DNA from: Antedon mediterranea
Lineage: Eukaryota; Echinodermata; Crinoidea; Comatulida; Antedonidae
Assembly: GCF_964355755.1 (NCBI RefSeq)
Contig: NC_092675.1
Span: 1,431,001 to 1,495,000 of the forward strand
Length of the DNA: 64,000 nucleotides
Direction: 5' to 3'
Below are positions 1 through 23,219 of the stretch, piece by piece. Every line of letters begins with the position of its first letter. Position 1 is the first letter of the stretch. The position numbers and the translations under genes are program-made. The notes beneath the pieces are model-generated. The model saw only the letters and a program-made list of their open reading frames with translations, did not search any database and had not been told where the DNA came from.

Positions 1-340
1 ATCATTGTCTTTTTCATCTACTTCCATTTTTTCAACTACAGCCTCATCAACTTTCTCTGTATCAACTTCTTTCACGGTAGCTTCAGGGAGTGATGCATCA
101 CTGGCATCTATCTCCTTGACAACTGATTTAGCATCATCAGGTTCCTTAGCTGTAGTTTCTGGTGGGATTGTTTCTTTAGAACCAGTTTCTGTAGGAGCTT
201 GAGCTTCAGATGGTAGCTCCTTGGCATTTGGTTCTTTAACCTCGGAATCCTTTTGATCACTTTCTACGATCACGTTACTATCTTCTTCTGTTTTATCCGT
301 TTCCATTGGGACTTCTGATTCAGTTTCTATATTAACAGAA
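1..340 (-). CDS. Partial acidic exon of an unrecognised gene
   Basis: On the minus strand a T-rich acceptor (AG at 342-341) is followed by an open frame of 113 codons that runs off the left edge of the window. The first base completes a codon from an upstream exon. The peptide is dominated by Glu, Asp, Lys, Ser, Thr and Val (for example SVNIETESEVPMETDKTEED near its start) and has no recognisable fold, so it looks like a disordered, highly charged segment of a larger protein. The plus-strand open frame at 5-202 is its shadow. I do not recognise the gene. Upstream exons would lie to the right on this strand, but I could not identify any between 341 and 7140. Low-complexity coding sequence like this occurs in many nuclear and cytoskeletal proteins, so no function is proposed. 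Confidence 0.6.
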
Positions 341-2453
341 CTAAAAAAAAAACAAAAATGCTTTAATACCATTAATATACAGGCACCATATACAAACACC
401 CAATAACACAATTAAAAACCATAATTTTTTCACATTCCTTTACGTAGCTCTGTAACCAAACTCATTGGTTCATTAGTTAGTAATTTTAACATCTGTGCAT
501 GCAATATTCAACAAGATAGAAAGAAGGCTTATTACATCTACATAAAATAATTTAAAAAACTTAAAAATAAGTTTATTTTGTTTTCTCTTAAATTCAAATT
601 TATTATTTTCATGTATCTTTTTTTCAATTCAATTTCTTTTTATTTCGGAAATATCATCCATATTAATAAACATGTATAAACAGAAAAAAACAAATCGTAA
701 ACTCTAAACTTAAGTTTTATAAAGGTACAATTATATTTGCGAGATATGAAAAGATCTACAGTAAAGTGAAGTTCAATAAGACAAATATATGTTTGTGCAT
801 TGACTTCTCGGTCACATCTCTGACAGTCACATCGTTGACGCAGTGCGGTGAATTATAATCACCAAGGGACGCAATTTACAAGCTTGTTTTAGTTCTCAGA
901 TTTCCACAATTTATACACCTTTCTGCTTCTTGATGTATTTTTAATCTTTAAACAACAAATCTGTCAAAACAGAAACAAGTTTTGCTAACAGATAATCTAC
1001 GCTGTAGGATATTAATCATTCTAAAAATAGAGAGTTTACTAAAGATTTGAACTCCAAACAAACAGTACTGTAAACAGCTATACTATGGTTACCTATATAA
1101 GAATAGGTAATTAATTGAAATCATAGTCACAAAAATATATTGAACTCAAACTAAGAAAAAATTAACAATGTTTCAGAACATACATTTTATACTGTGCAAA
1201 TAGTGTATTACTGTCAGTACAGACACTATGTTTATCTACAGTATATAAGAATAGGTTATTAATTGAGATCATAGTCGTACAGTATTATTACATAAATATA
1301 TTTTTCAAATTAAGAAAAAATTTACAATGTTTCAGAACATACATATACATTTTATATTGTGCAAGTATTCACTTAATCATCAACATTTTTATTCTATAAT
1401 CAATAAAAACATATACAAATACAATACAAATATAAATATGATAATGGAATGTGACCAAAAAAAATGTAACCCTAACAAAAAAGATCAAACACGAGTACAA
1501 ACAAACAAAAAAACAAACCAAAATAACATAATGTGATTTATTACTGTCAGTACAGAAAAAAAGTAAATGTCAATTGGCATATGAATAAAATCGAAAGTGG
1601 CAATACTCAAGATTTAAACTCAAATTAAGATAAATTAGACAGTGTTTTTGGACAACATTCATTTTATTTTAATTAGGCATTAGGAAAAGGTTATACAGTA
1701 TAATGATGAAGTTATTAATATACTCAATAATTAGATTTTTAATTTATGTACCATATATTTATTCATTTTGGTTACAGTATGTTCTCTCTATGGATATTTA
1801 TCTTGAATAAATGAATGAAAATTAATGAAAAAAAAAAATAAATTATTCAAAACTAGTGTTAAAATTATATTCATAATCAATATGAAAACTAAACTATTTT
1901 TTTAAAGAAAAGCTTTAAATTAATATTATAATTTATTATATGCTATAATTTATTTTGTTCTCACCATAGCAACGGATGGGCTTAATATTGTGAATAAATA
2001 AACATACATACAAAACAATCCATATTTTTTAATTGGGAGTATACGGTATACCAGGGAAGAGTTAAATTTGGGTATACATTGTATTAATTCTTAATTCTTT
2101 TTCTACCTTTACAAATTATGATTTTATTAATACTTAAGTACAGTAGCTTTCTCTTTCTATGAAATCCTTCTCAATCTTTTGTCCTCTTTTAATTTACTAT
2201 TAGTGCAATAAGAGAATTAAGTGTAAATTTAAATTGAATATTGTAGCTTATTATTTTCTTATGTAATCATCGTTTTTACCTTTTTTTAACCTTGGCATGA
2301 TTCATTGAAATAAGCAAAAATTTCCTTTTTGATTTGAAAACACACCCATTAGGTTAGAATTTTAGAATTGAAATCAAGCTGCTATCCTCAGCGTATCGCC
2401 AAATAACAAGCTGCTATCCTCAGCGTATCTCAAAATAACAGAACTTCAACCCC
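341..2453. other. Non-coding, AT-rich stretch
   Basis: No supported exon. It contains a degenerate duplication: a block at about 1091-1205 recurs at about 1238-1367, with a weaker third echo near 1600-1660; shared words include AATGTTTCAGAACATACA. A short direct repeat (AAGCTGCTATCCTCAGCGTA) occurs twice between 2378 and 2428. It is presumably an intron or the 5' flank of the minus-strand gene at the left edge. Confidence 0.5.
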
Positions 2454-2501
2454 ATGATTCATTCATTAGGGTTTGTGTTGAATCACCATCAACTAGTTAA
2501 G

Positions 2502-2610
2502 ATGGGAAGCCATGTGTCGAAACAAAAACATGTTATCTTGCCTGGCTACGAAAATGAGTTCAAAAAAGCGGATATTTTGCAGATATGGCACCTGCCTAGC
2601 TCAACCGAGG
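2502..2610 (+). CDS. Possible orphan first exon with N-myristoylation-like start
   Basis: An open frame from ATG 2502 begins MGSHVSKQ, fitting the N-myristoylation pattern MGxxxS, and reads about 36 codons to a strong donor (GAGG followed by GTAAGT at about 2611). An upstream in-frame ATG at 2454 would add 16 residues. The reading beyond the donor stops at 2654. I found no matching downstream exon before the kinase gene at 7141 and do not recognise the peptide. It may be a real first exon whose partners I missed, or chance. Confidence is low. Confidence 0.25.
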
Positions 2611-2807
2611 GTAAGTTCCTACTAAAACTACATTACTTTTGCAGTAGCGATTGATCCAGGATTTTGAAACACGGCTTAAAATTATGGAACCAAGTGATGA
2701 AACTTTAACCTAATGTCCTATCTTTTGCAATGTAAATTCTGATAACAACCGCCATTTCACATTGTACTTCTAATTTGTATAGCCAATATGATATTTAGAG
2801 CACTACT

Positions 2808-4553
2808 CAGGCCCGTATCCAGGGGGGGTGCGTTGGGTGCAGACGCACCCCCCCCCCAAGTCCCAAAAGGTCCACTATTTCCTCGGTTGGTATTTTTTCT
2901 TGTCTTGTTTAACTAAAGACAATATCATTATATATATACAAAATTTACATTATCAATGGTATACAAACAAAAATATGCTAATATAAAATGAAAAAATACC
3001 GGTAATTAAATTAAAACATGCGCAGTCGATCATGTGACGACAAGCAATAGCTTAGCGCTTCATGTACGCGGTACGCGGTAAAGTGTTTGCTGGAAAAATA
3101 CAGACAACTTAACCGGGGACCAAAATGTGTAATGTAGTTATTTTCCAGGCGAAGTTTACCGACGGTTACCCAAGGGAACACGTGTACTTTTTGTCGGGGA
3201 ATATAATATACAGTAAAAAGCGTTCGCGTTCACTTCGTAGCTAGCTTCAGCGCCTAGAAAACCGCGACGTTTCATTGACCGTGAGAGTACGTCAGAGTGA
3301 TATTATGCACTTTATATGCATTCATTATTGCCAGCGATCTAACTTACTACTAAACAATAGCTAGGTACGCACTTGTCTGGCGGTATCCCTTTGTACGAAT
3401 TGTTCAACGTTGGGTCGGACGCGTGATATCAAGTTTCATCCAGGGACCAAAATGTGTAATGTGTTATTTTCCAGGCGAAGTTTACCGACGGTTACGTCGT
3501 GTACTGCGTCGACGTACGCTACACTACAGCAAAAACGAATTATTCGTTTGTTCACCAATTTTTTAATTTACAAGTAACCTTCTGTACCGTGGGGCACCTA
3601 AAATAAATTTTTCATCCATTACTAAAAAAAAAAACATGCCATTTTCGCTTAGCCAACATTATAGCTATAGTTATTACATTTTCAATATCCTGTATGTCAT
3701 GAATTTCTCACCACTCGGAAGTCCAGATGGTACGCATGCATACACCTGGGAGGAATAAACTTATTTCCCCGACTGAAAAAGGTCTACACTTGCGTTTTTT
3801 AAGCCTCTAGGCCTGATGTTTCCAAAGTATAAAATGCAATTTTTTGAAGACCTGCAGCTCTAGTTTTAAACATTTTCTTAGCTCAGCCCCAACAATAAAG
3901 CTGGTCATATTTCGAAGAACAAGAAGTACATTTTCCGGGACCTAACATCTCTATTTTTCAAACATTTCTTAGCTCAGTCACAACCCATGATAGGGACTTA
4001 TATATTTTTTTTCATGTTTTGAAGTATAATATAAGTCCAATTTCCGGGACCTCCAACTCTATTTTTCTAAATTTTCTTTGAACTTTTATTTTTTAAATTG
4101 AAAAATATGGATTGAAACAGTCATCGCGCATCGTTTTTTTGCACGCAGTATTTTATTTATGCATTATAAAAAATGGAAAAAATGGCTACCCTAAATCTGA
4201 TTAAAAAGACCTCAAATGACGCTAGAACGCGTTGCTTCCGGGGACCGGGGGCCCTTGGCGGCGGCGCGGCCCCCTGGCCCTCAGCCTAGTGATGCTCGCA
4301 TAGCCCCCTCGTCGGGGAATGTAGCCCCCGCGTCGGGAAGATCCTGGCGCCACCCCTGCTAGTGAGTTGGCCTCATCATGAAAGCGTTAAGTTCTGGTGT
4401 TCATCGTTCAACTAGCCCAAGCCACAACAGAGAGTCTTAAATCAGTCTTTAGAACGTCAAAAAACGCAAATTTTCCGGGGGCCCTTGGCGGCCCTCTGGC
4501 CCCCAGCCATTTTTGCTCGCACCCCCCCATTATAAATGCTGCATACGGGCCTG
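2808..4553. mobile_element. Non-autonomous DNA transposon (hAT-like), composite
   Basis: The left end starts CAGGCCCGTATCCAGGGGG. The right end, read on the other strand, starts CAGGCCCGTATGCAGC. The element is bracketed by the 5-bp direct repeat CTACT at 2803-2807 and 4554-4558. A G/C-rich subterminal hairpin follows the left tip (GGGGGGGTGCG against CGCACCCCCCC). Internally two segments are repeated: about 3119-3165 against about 3443-3495, and a GGGGGCCCTTGGCGGC block at 4247 and at 4478. The inner block ends GGCGCCACCCCTG near 4360, which looks like a second, related terminus. No transposase frame survives. The class is inferred from the CAGG ends; the 5-bp target repeat is shorter than the usual 8 bp of hAT elements. 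Confidence 0.55.
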
Positions 4554-4558
4554 CTACT

Positions 4559-5557
4559 GTCTGTCAAGTTCACAGGAAAGTTATCACTTCACAGCTTGAC
4601 TTAAAAAAATGGATGTTTATCTCAATAAATGCCAAACTAATTGTTTTTCTCATAATTATGGTCCAACTTGTAAAAAAATCAATATTAAAAAAAGTGGTTT
4701 GGATGAGTCTTGCACAGGGGTTTGTTTATTGTTTAAAAAAATGTATGTTTTTCAACTCAAAGCCAAATTGACAGTGTACAGTACAAGTAAATTGTTTTCG
4801 AATAAATTGTCTGTTTTATAGTTCTATACAGTACAGTACAGTTGTAATGTAATCAATATTAAGTGATTTGGATGAATTACCTTCCACCTTCTGTGCAAGT
4901 TTTGTAGGGGTTTGTACAAGATTTGTTTTAGTAATTTAATAGCAATATCCCTCCAAAGGATCATTCATAGGTTTAACAAGCGATGTGCGATACTCGGGGT
5001 ACCGCAAAAGAAGCTGTAATGACGTCATAAGACGGGATGTGACGTCACATACACATCATTAACCTCGGTACCAAATACGGCTATACGGGACCATCTTCGA
5101 GACGTCATATGGCTGCATCCGGTTTGAAATAAAAAAATCCGGCTTTATAGCTTTGAGGACATGTCCCTGTAGTATAGTCATGCCAAATCCCAGCTCAATA
5201 CTACAACGAATAAGGGAGGAGTAGTACTTTATAAATCGCAATTTTTACTCAATAGTGTCGGAAAAAGATTGGAATTCATTAAAATCTTAAATACATCTTC
5301 TTAATTGTTCAACATGAAGATAATTGCAAATTGGAAAATCAGCAGATATGGCTGGTATTTTTCAATATTTTTGCTTAAGTCATGTTATTGTTAGTTTAAA
5401 TAGTGCTTAAGCAAATCAAACTCACTTCTTTTTATATCTTTGTCAACAATTTAACACAATACATGATGCTGAACCATGGAGTTTTATACCTCCATTTAAA
5501 CGCTCCACGCGGCTATGTCAACACAAAACATTGACGTTCGATTGGATTTGCCAGCAC
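4559..5557. other. Non-coding stretch
   Basis: Short open frames on both strands show no codon bias, no splice context and no recognisable peptide. I see nothing else of note. Confidence 0.5.
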
Positions 5558-5567
5558 CGGACCGGAA

Positions 5568-5941
5568 GCGTAATTTTTTTTTCCAGGACGAACGTGGGCA
5601 GAATCATGAATAATTCATGATTAATTATGACATAATAGGGAACATTATAGAGGGCGCTATATAAGAATGCAGAGAGATTAAATAATTAGTGTAAACAACG
5701 TTTGCCAACCGAAATGTTTGGTCTAGTGGTAAAGGCTTTAACCTATTACGCTGAAGCCCTCGGTTCGAGGTCTTTCATGAACATGTTTTTTTTAATAGTT
5801 GAGAGAGATTATTTAGAGGGTTAGGTTTAGTATATTTAGGAAGTAGATCAGCTATCTTTCAATTCTTTATAATAGAAAATAAGTAAGGTAATGAATTATT
5901 CATGATTTCTGCCCACGTTCGTCCTGGAAAAAAAAAACACG
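5568..5941. mobile_element. Mutator-like MITE with 10-bp target duplication
   Basis: About 45-bp terminal inverted repeats (sharing CCAGGACGAACGTGGGCAGA, then ATCATGAATAATTCATG) flank about 280 bp. The whole is bracketed by the direct repeat CGGACCGGAA at 5558-5567 and 5942-5951. A target duplication of 9-11 bp is typical of Mutator-like elements. There is no transposase frame. The interior carries a tRNA-like segment, listed separately. Confidence 0.65.
5710..5777 (+). pseudogene. tRNA-like segment inside the MITE
   Basis: An A-box-like stretch (TGGTCTAGTGGTAAAGGC) can fold a good D stem (GTCT with AGGC). It is followed about 25 bases later by a B-box-like GGTTCGAGGTC. The anticodon arm pairs 4 of 5 with loop CTATTAC, but the T stem pairs poorly. 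It is therefore a degenerate tRNA or a captured tRNA-derived SINE head, not a functional tRNA. Confidence 0.35.
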
Positions 5942-5951
5942 CGGACCGGAA

Positions 5952-7140
5952 CCGTATCGGAACAGGTGTGCAAGACCCTTTAATTTAGCAAAATCATATT
6001 CATTCATTCATTTTATTTACACAAAGCAAAATTCAAAGTATGTTGACAAAATATGAATCAAATTATTAGTTAAAGCCTTGTATCTGGAAAAACTAAAATA
6101 AGCTCAAATAGCTTTAAGACTAAAAAAAAAAATATATACTGTATATAGGCCTAGTATAGGCTAGCCACCTATATAGATAGGGCCTAAACCTAGGCCTATA
6201 AATTATTATTATTATTCATGTTTGTTTTTTCGTCATTTCATTGTTTGGTCAGTATTGTGAAGTTGTGAAATTAATAAATTAAAAAAAATTTATAAAACAA
6301 ATTCAGTTAAGTATGATGTTTGCACACCGAGAGACGCACCCCTGGCGCATATTATACCCATGCCATGTGGTCCTTCGTTCGTCAGTATTCATCCAGATCC
6401 AGGGTTCATGTGGGACGAAATATCCAACCGAATCACACGACGTAAGAACAAGACGTTTTTCCCCAGTCGTCCCAAAACGGTACACCAGCGTCCCCTCACT
6501 TTTTAGGCCTAGCTAGTATAGACTTAACCAAAATATAACATGTAACAAAGAAAAAAAATATGTACTTTAAGTACACTGCATCGTAAAATACATTATTAAT
6601 AATACCTCAATTGAACATATAATTATTGTTATTATTAAGACAGACTAAGTACCTTTTTTCTGATAATTCGGTAGCCATGATTCGCCAAAAATTTAAAGCG
6701 TGTGTTTTCACAATAAAGTTCAAAGTTCAAACAATGTCGATAATATAATATCTTCATTGCTAACTGTTTGAAAACATTATTTTAGAACTCTGAAATTATA
6801 TTGTTTAATATTGAGATTATAATTAAATATTGATTGTATAGAAATCAGGTATTATTTTTTTATTTTTCTTTTGAAAATGAAATTTAAGATGACTCATTTT
6901 GGTGAATTGTGGGTAATGGTTGGGAAACACCACCTTGATTCTTCTTCTCACATCGGTCGAAAAAAGATCATCAAACCAATTTTTTGACAGAGCTCAGCTG
7001 AGAATTCAAGAATAATTATACTACAGACGTTCGTAAAAATAACCAACGCATCAATTATTGTTGGTAAATTATCTACTATGAGTTTGGCACTAAATAATTG
7101 TGAGATATAGAGAACTAAAGTGCAACTCTCGTTAAGCGCG
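5952..7140. other. 5' flank and 5' UTR of the kinase gene
   Basis: No coding exon is supported. Opposed open frames at 6303-6516 overlap each other and lack splice context. The last 200 bp presumably contain the promoter and 5' leader of the AAK1-like gene; I see no TATA box that I would defend. Confidence 0.4.
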
Positions 7141-19091
<11,951 letters not shown>

Positions 19092-19333
19092 AACATTAAA
19101 ATGGACGCCCATACAATAATATGCATTTGTATAAAAAAAAATTGATTCCTTTCCTCTTGATGGATCCTAATTATTGATAATTCATTTAGATATTGCATAG
19201 AATTTTCCTGTGTTCAAATTGGCCTAATGGCGTTCCATACTTGCTGTACCATACCCTTGTGTGTCTAAAACTGAACATTTTATTTTATGTGTATAGAGGT
19301 TGGTGATTGTGTAAGCTATAAATTAGCAGTAAT

Positions 19334-19380
19334 AATAAAGTCTTTATTATAAAATGTTGATACAAGTAGTGAGCAATAAA
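19334..19380 (+). terminator. Polyadenylation signals of AAK1
   Basis: Canonical AATAAA at 19334-19339 and again at 19375-19380, about 250-290 bp after the stop codon at 19089-19091. Confidence 0.6.
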
Positions 19381-20752
19381 ATTTAATTGCTTTGTAATAA
19401 TGAAAAAAAAAGATATATAGTTTGAATATACTTGTATTTATCATAAGGGAATTTAGACAAATATTTAAACTCATATGGCATTAAAATATTTGTACACTTA
19501 ATATTATATGCATAATTGTAGAATGAGAACATACATGTACTGTACTTTAGTAGGTCTAGTACTGTGACAAGTTGATATTACGCTATATATGAGAAATACT
19601 GTGTGGTTGTTTCTCATTATCTTGCCTGTAGTAAATATCATAAATACCGAGTGTCTTCAACCAAACACATTACCGGTAAAGATAGTGACAGTTTAGAGAA
19701 AGAATTGCGTTATGTGATGTTGATCTATATTACTGTAAAGAGGTAAGCCAAACACAATGTGCACTAGTTTGTAACAACTGTCAGATACAGTAAATACTAG
19801 TCAGTGTTTCTTGTTGTGGTGGGTTGAATCAACTGATAGACATTGGCATATGGGCTATGAACGCTGACTGGCTAAACCCATTGGCCCCGGAGCTTATGGG
19901 GGCCCCAGAGCAGTGTCCAGAGGAAAAACAGGCATTAAATATGTTGAAAAAAGGCTCCAGCATTGGAGGGTTCACAGGTCTCTGCATTACGCCACTGCTG
20001 ATAGAATATGGTATACCATGTTATATAACACAAGCACAACTTATTCATTAACAATAGTACTCTGAATCAATGCACTTGAATTTCTATTATTGTTTGAATT
20101 TGTTTGTCAACTTTGTTCATTTTTGTGGTGAGGGTTAAAATCAACCGATAACATTTGAAGTGAGGATGATGCAGATAAATAAATAACTAGTCAATGATTT
20201 ACTTTCCTTTTAGTTGATTTTAAAATTGTTTTATGTTTGTGCTATTTTTATTTGTTTGGTACTATATGCATGCAATATTAAAGACAATGTTACTGTACAT
20301 AGGTTTGACATATCCTGGGGAACATTTAGGAATTTCATTTATTTTGAATGTAGGCTTAGTAATTATAGGATCACAGTGTCCTAAAAAAGGTATAGTTTTG
20401 GTTGGAAACGATATGGAATTCCTGTTTGGTTAAATGTAGGAATGTACTATCCTGGAGAAGAGTGCTGAAAAAGAAAGTATATTTTTGTGTTTTGGAATGA
20501 TCTGGAGCTCTCTTCTCTAATCATTTGTTTTAAAATGTATAAACATTGTGTACTTAGTTCTCAATTATTTAATTGTCTACAAAATCTTGATATATAATAC
20601 CATTAAACCATTCAATGTGCTTTCAAGGTGATAAATAATAAGTACATGTTTTTGATAAGTAAACACATGTGATGGGTATAATCAGTTAATTTGTTATTAA
20701 AAAAGTCGATCCGTGTGTTGATATCAGGTATACAAGTTTAATTGTAGGAAGC

Positions 20753-20853
20753 TTAAAGCTCTGTCTACACTATCAAACTAGTGCCCAAATATGGTAGTTT
20801 TATGCACATCACATTTTTTTGTCGCATAAAGTTTGATAGTGTTGACAGAGATT
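20753..20853 (+). mobile_element. MITE family A, copy 3, internally deleted
   Basis: Both inverted ends are present (CTCTGTCTACACTATCAAA and TTTGATAGTGTTGACAGAG), but the interior is shortened to about 100 bp in total. Confidence 0.85.
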
Positions 20854-22004
20854 TGCGATGACCTAGGAACAATTTACATCATGTTAATTCATTGTGCGCA
20901 TGCAGGGAAGTAAGGACATGCTTCCTCACTCTCTACTCACTCTCTACTCCTCAACGTGGTTCAATTGGTAGGTCATAGGTCATCGCAAACCAAAAGCTCC
21001 CTAATAAAGTTGTGTACTGTATTTTTATAGAATGTACCAGTACAATTATAGGACATATTATATTTAAAACTTGTCCCAATTTTCTTTATTTTTTAATGAT
21101 TATTTAAAGTTATATTTTAATAATGGATATTGGTCTGAAGGTCATTTTAAATGACTATTGATGAACTTTGATCACATTGGTTTTTTTTTTTACTTCCAAC
21201 CACCAAAGAATAGTAATCTCGGGCCACTCAATAAAATAATTTTTTTAAGCAAATTGGTTTTATTCTAGCATACTCCTTATCACTGTTTTTGTTTTCATTT
21301 TTCATAATAATGTTATAAGGAGATGATAATAAAATACAGTAATGAAGTTTGTGTTCTTGTAGTGTTATTTGTGTCATTTGCGAGTTATCCATGCACAACC
21401 ATAACCCACTACTTTGGAAAAGGGGGTGTATGACCAAGCAGGTAATGTAAAAAGTCGCCGTAACCATAGTTAATAATATGGTATTTATAAGGCACCCTTC
21501 CAAAAAGACCAGAGCGAAAATATCTATGCTATAATACCTAAAATGACATGTGGTGCCTGTATTACTGAATGTTACAGTTAAATTACAGAAATCACATGTG
21601 ATACACGTGGCACTGTATTACAGAATGTGCCTATGATACTATGATAAATTATAGATACAGTACCAAGAAGCTACAAAAAATAGAAGAAAACAAGTTTATC
21701 TTTATATAATATTTTAATTTCCTTGTTTACAATAAAAGCACCATATAATTCACATCTTAAGTAAAATTGTATCTTTGGAAAAAAGGTATTAATAAAGTAT
21801 TACATTTAATTTAAAACAAACATAAAAACACACTTAAGAATAATTGCTCCAAAATAATTATATTAAAATTAATATTAAGTATGTAAATTAAATGTGTCAA
21901 TTCCATGTCTATAAATCTAGGAATCTAAATAAACAATAAAAGAACGTAGGCACATACAGTGGATAACAGTATATGTCCTATAATTTATGTTTAGAAAATT
22001 GTTT

Positions 22005-22160
22005 TAAAGCTCTGTCAAACTAGTTTGTGCCCAATATGGTAGTGATATGCCTAAATAAGGTAGTGATATACCCAAATATGGTAGTGATATGACATCATCA
22101 TTTCCATATATGGGCACATTTTTTTGTCACATAAAGTTTGATAGTGAAGACAGAGCTTAA
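22005..22160 (+). mobile_element. MITE family A, copy 4
   Basis: The left end is partly deleted (GCTCTGTCAAACTAGTTTG). The AATATGGTAGTGATAT motif is reiterated three times and the right end is intact. Confidence 0.85.
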
Positions 22161-23219
22161 AGAACTATCAAGTTATGTTCCTGCTAAAACTCGTTAACAT
22201 CTACATTTTTATTTACTGATTGTAAGCACCATCAAGTACTACAAATACAAAATTGATGTGAGAAGTAACTTGGAAATATTAATTATTTTAAAATAAATTT
22301 TAATTCTTCATTGGTCCACTTTAAATTATTGGCTGTCATGATACACAGTAGAACAACTTTGTTTAATTTTTGTTTAATTATTATGTATAATATTTTAGTT
22401 AAATAAAATAGCAACACTAAAGACAAATTTTCTTGTGGTTAATATTGCTTCAAAAGGCATATATTGCCATAGTACTTTTATCAAAGTACTTTTGTGAATT
22501 AATAATTCTTCAAAACAATTGAAGATAATATTGCTTTGAAAAGATCGTTTTAATTAATGTATATAATTTATTACAGAGAAACTTAAAATTTAAACAATAA
22601 TTATAGTGAAAACAGTAAATATTTTGTAAGAGTGAAAAAAGTGACCCGATGTTCAATAACTGTTCATCAATAGTAGGTTAATTTTGATTAGTTTTCACCA
22701 ACAACATACCATAATTGCACAGTTTTTAAAATGTACACACACATCAAACATAATATTATATCCTTACTGTTATAAAATTGTACACTAACACAACAAACCA
22801 TCCTGCCATAAACAGACAAACATGGAAACAAATTGTGGAAAGCGTAATTAATGTCAGAAGACGGAAAACGTTAAGAAGAACTGTTATAAAATACTAATTT
22901 CAACAATACCAAACATAAAAGCATTATCTGGCCCATGAAGGAAACTTTGTTTCATTCTTCAAATGAACTGGAAAAGTGTCATTTAATTGTTCCAAGAGAC
23001 ATATGGAACAATATTATATAGTGTGCTATTGTATTAATTATAGGGTGAGAGACGTTATGTACAAAACCTTTGTTTCATTGTGTCTGACTAACTCAGAATA
23101 ATTAATATATAGATATTCCTCCTTAGTAAATATTCCCATTGTAGCATCAAACATCAATAATAATCAATGTCCAGGAATTTATTAAAATAAATACAATTGT
23201 CTAAATATACTATTTACCA

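Larger units (their letters stand above)
19381..23219. other. Intergenic region between convergent AAK1 and GGPS1
   Basis: No supported gene. It holds MITE family A copies 3 and 4 and a weakly repeated phrase (TTGTGGTGGGTTGAATCAAC at 19813, a related one near 20123). The open frames at 19824-20051 and 20233-20433 show no homology I recognise. The right part presumably includes the GGPS1 3' UTR. Confidence 0.5.

Noticed and set aside
6303-6516. Paired opposed 60-67 codon frames
   Set aside because: Mutually antisense, no homology recognised, and no start or splice signals.
19824-20051. 75-codon frame downstream of AAK1
   Set aside because: No recognisable similarity, no splice context, and it lies just beyond the AAK1 polyadenylation signals.
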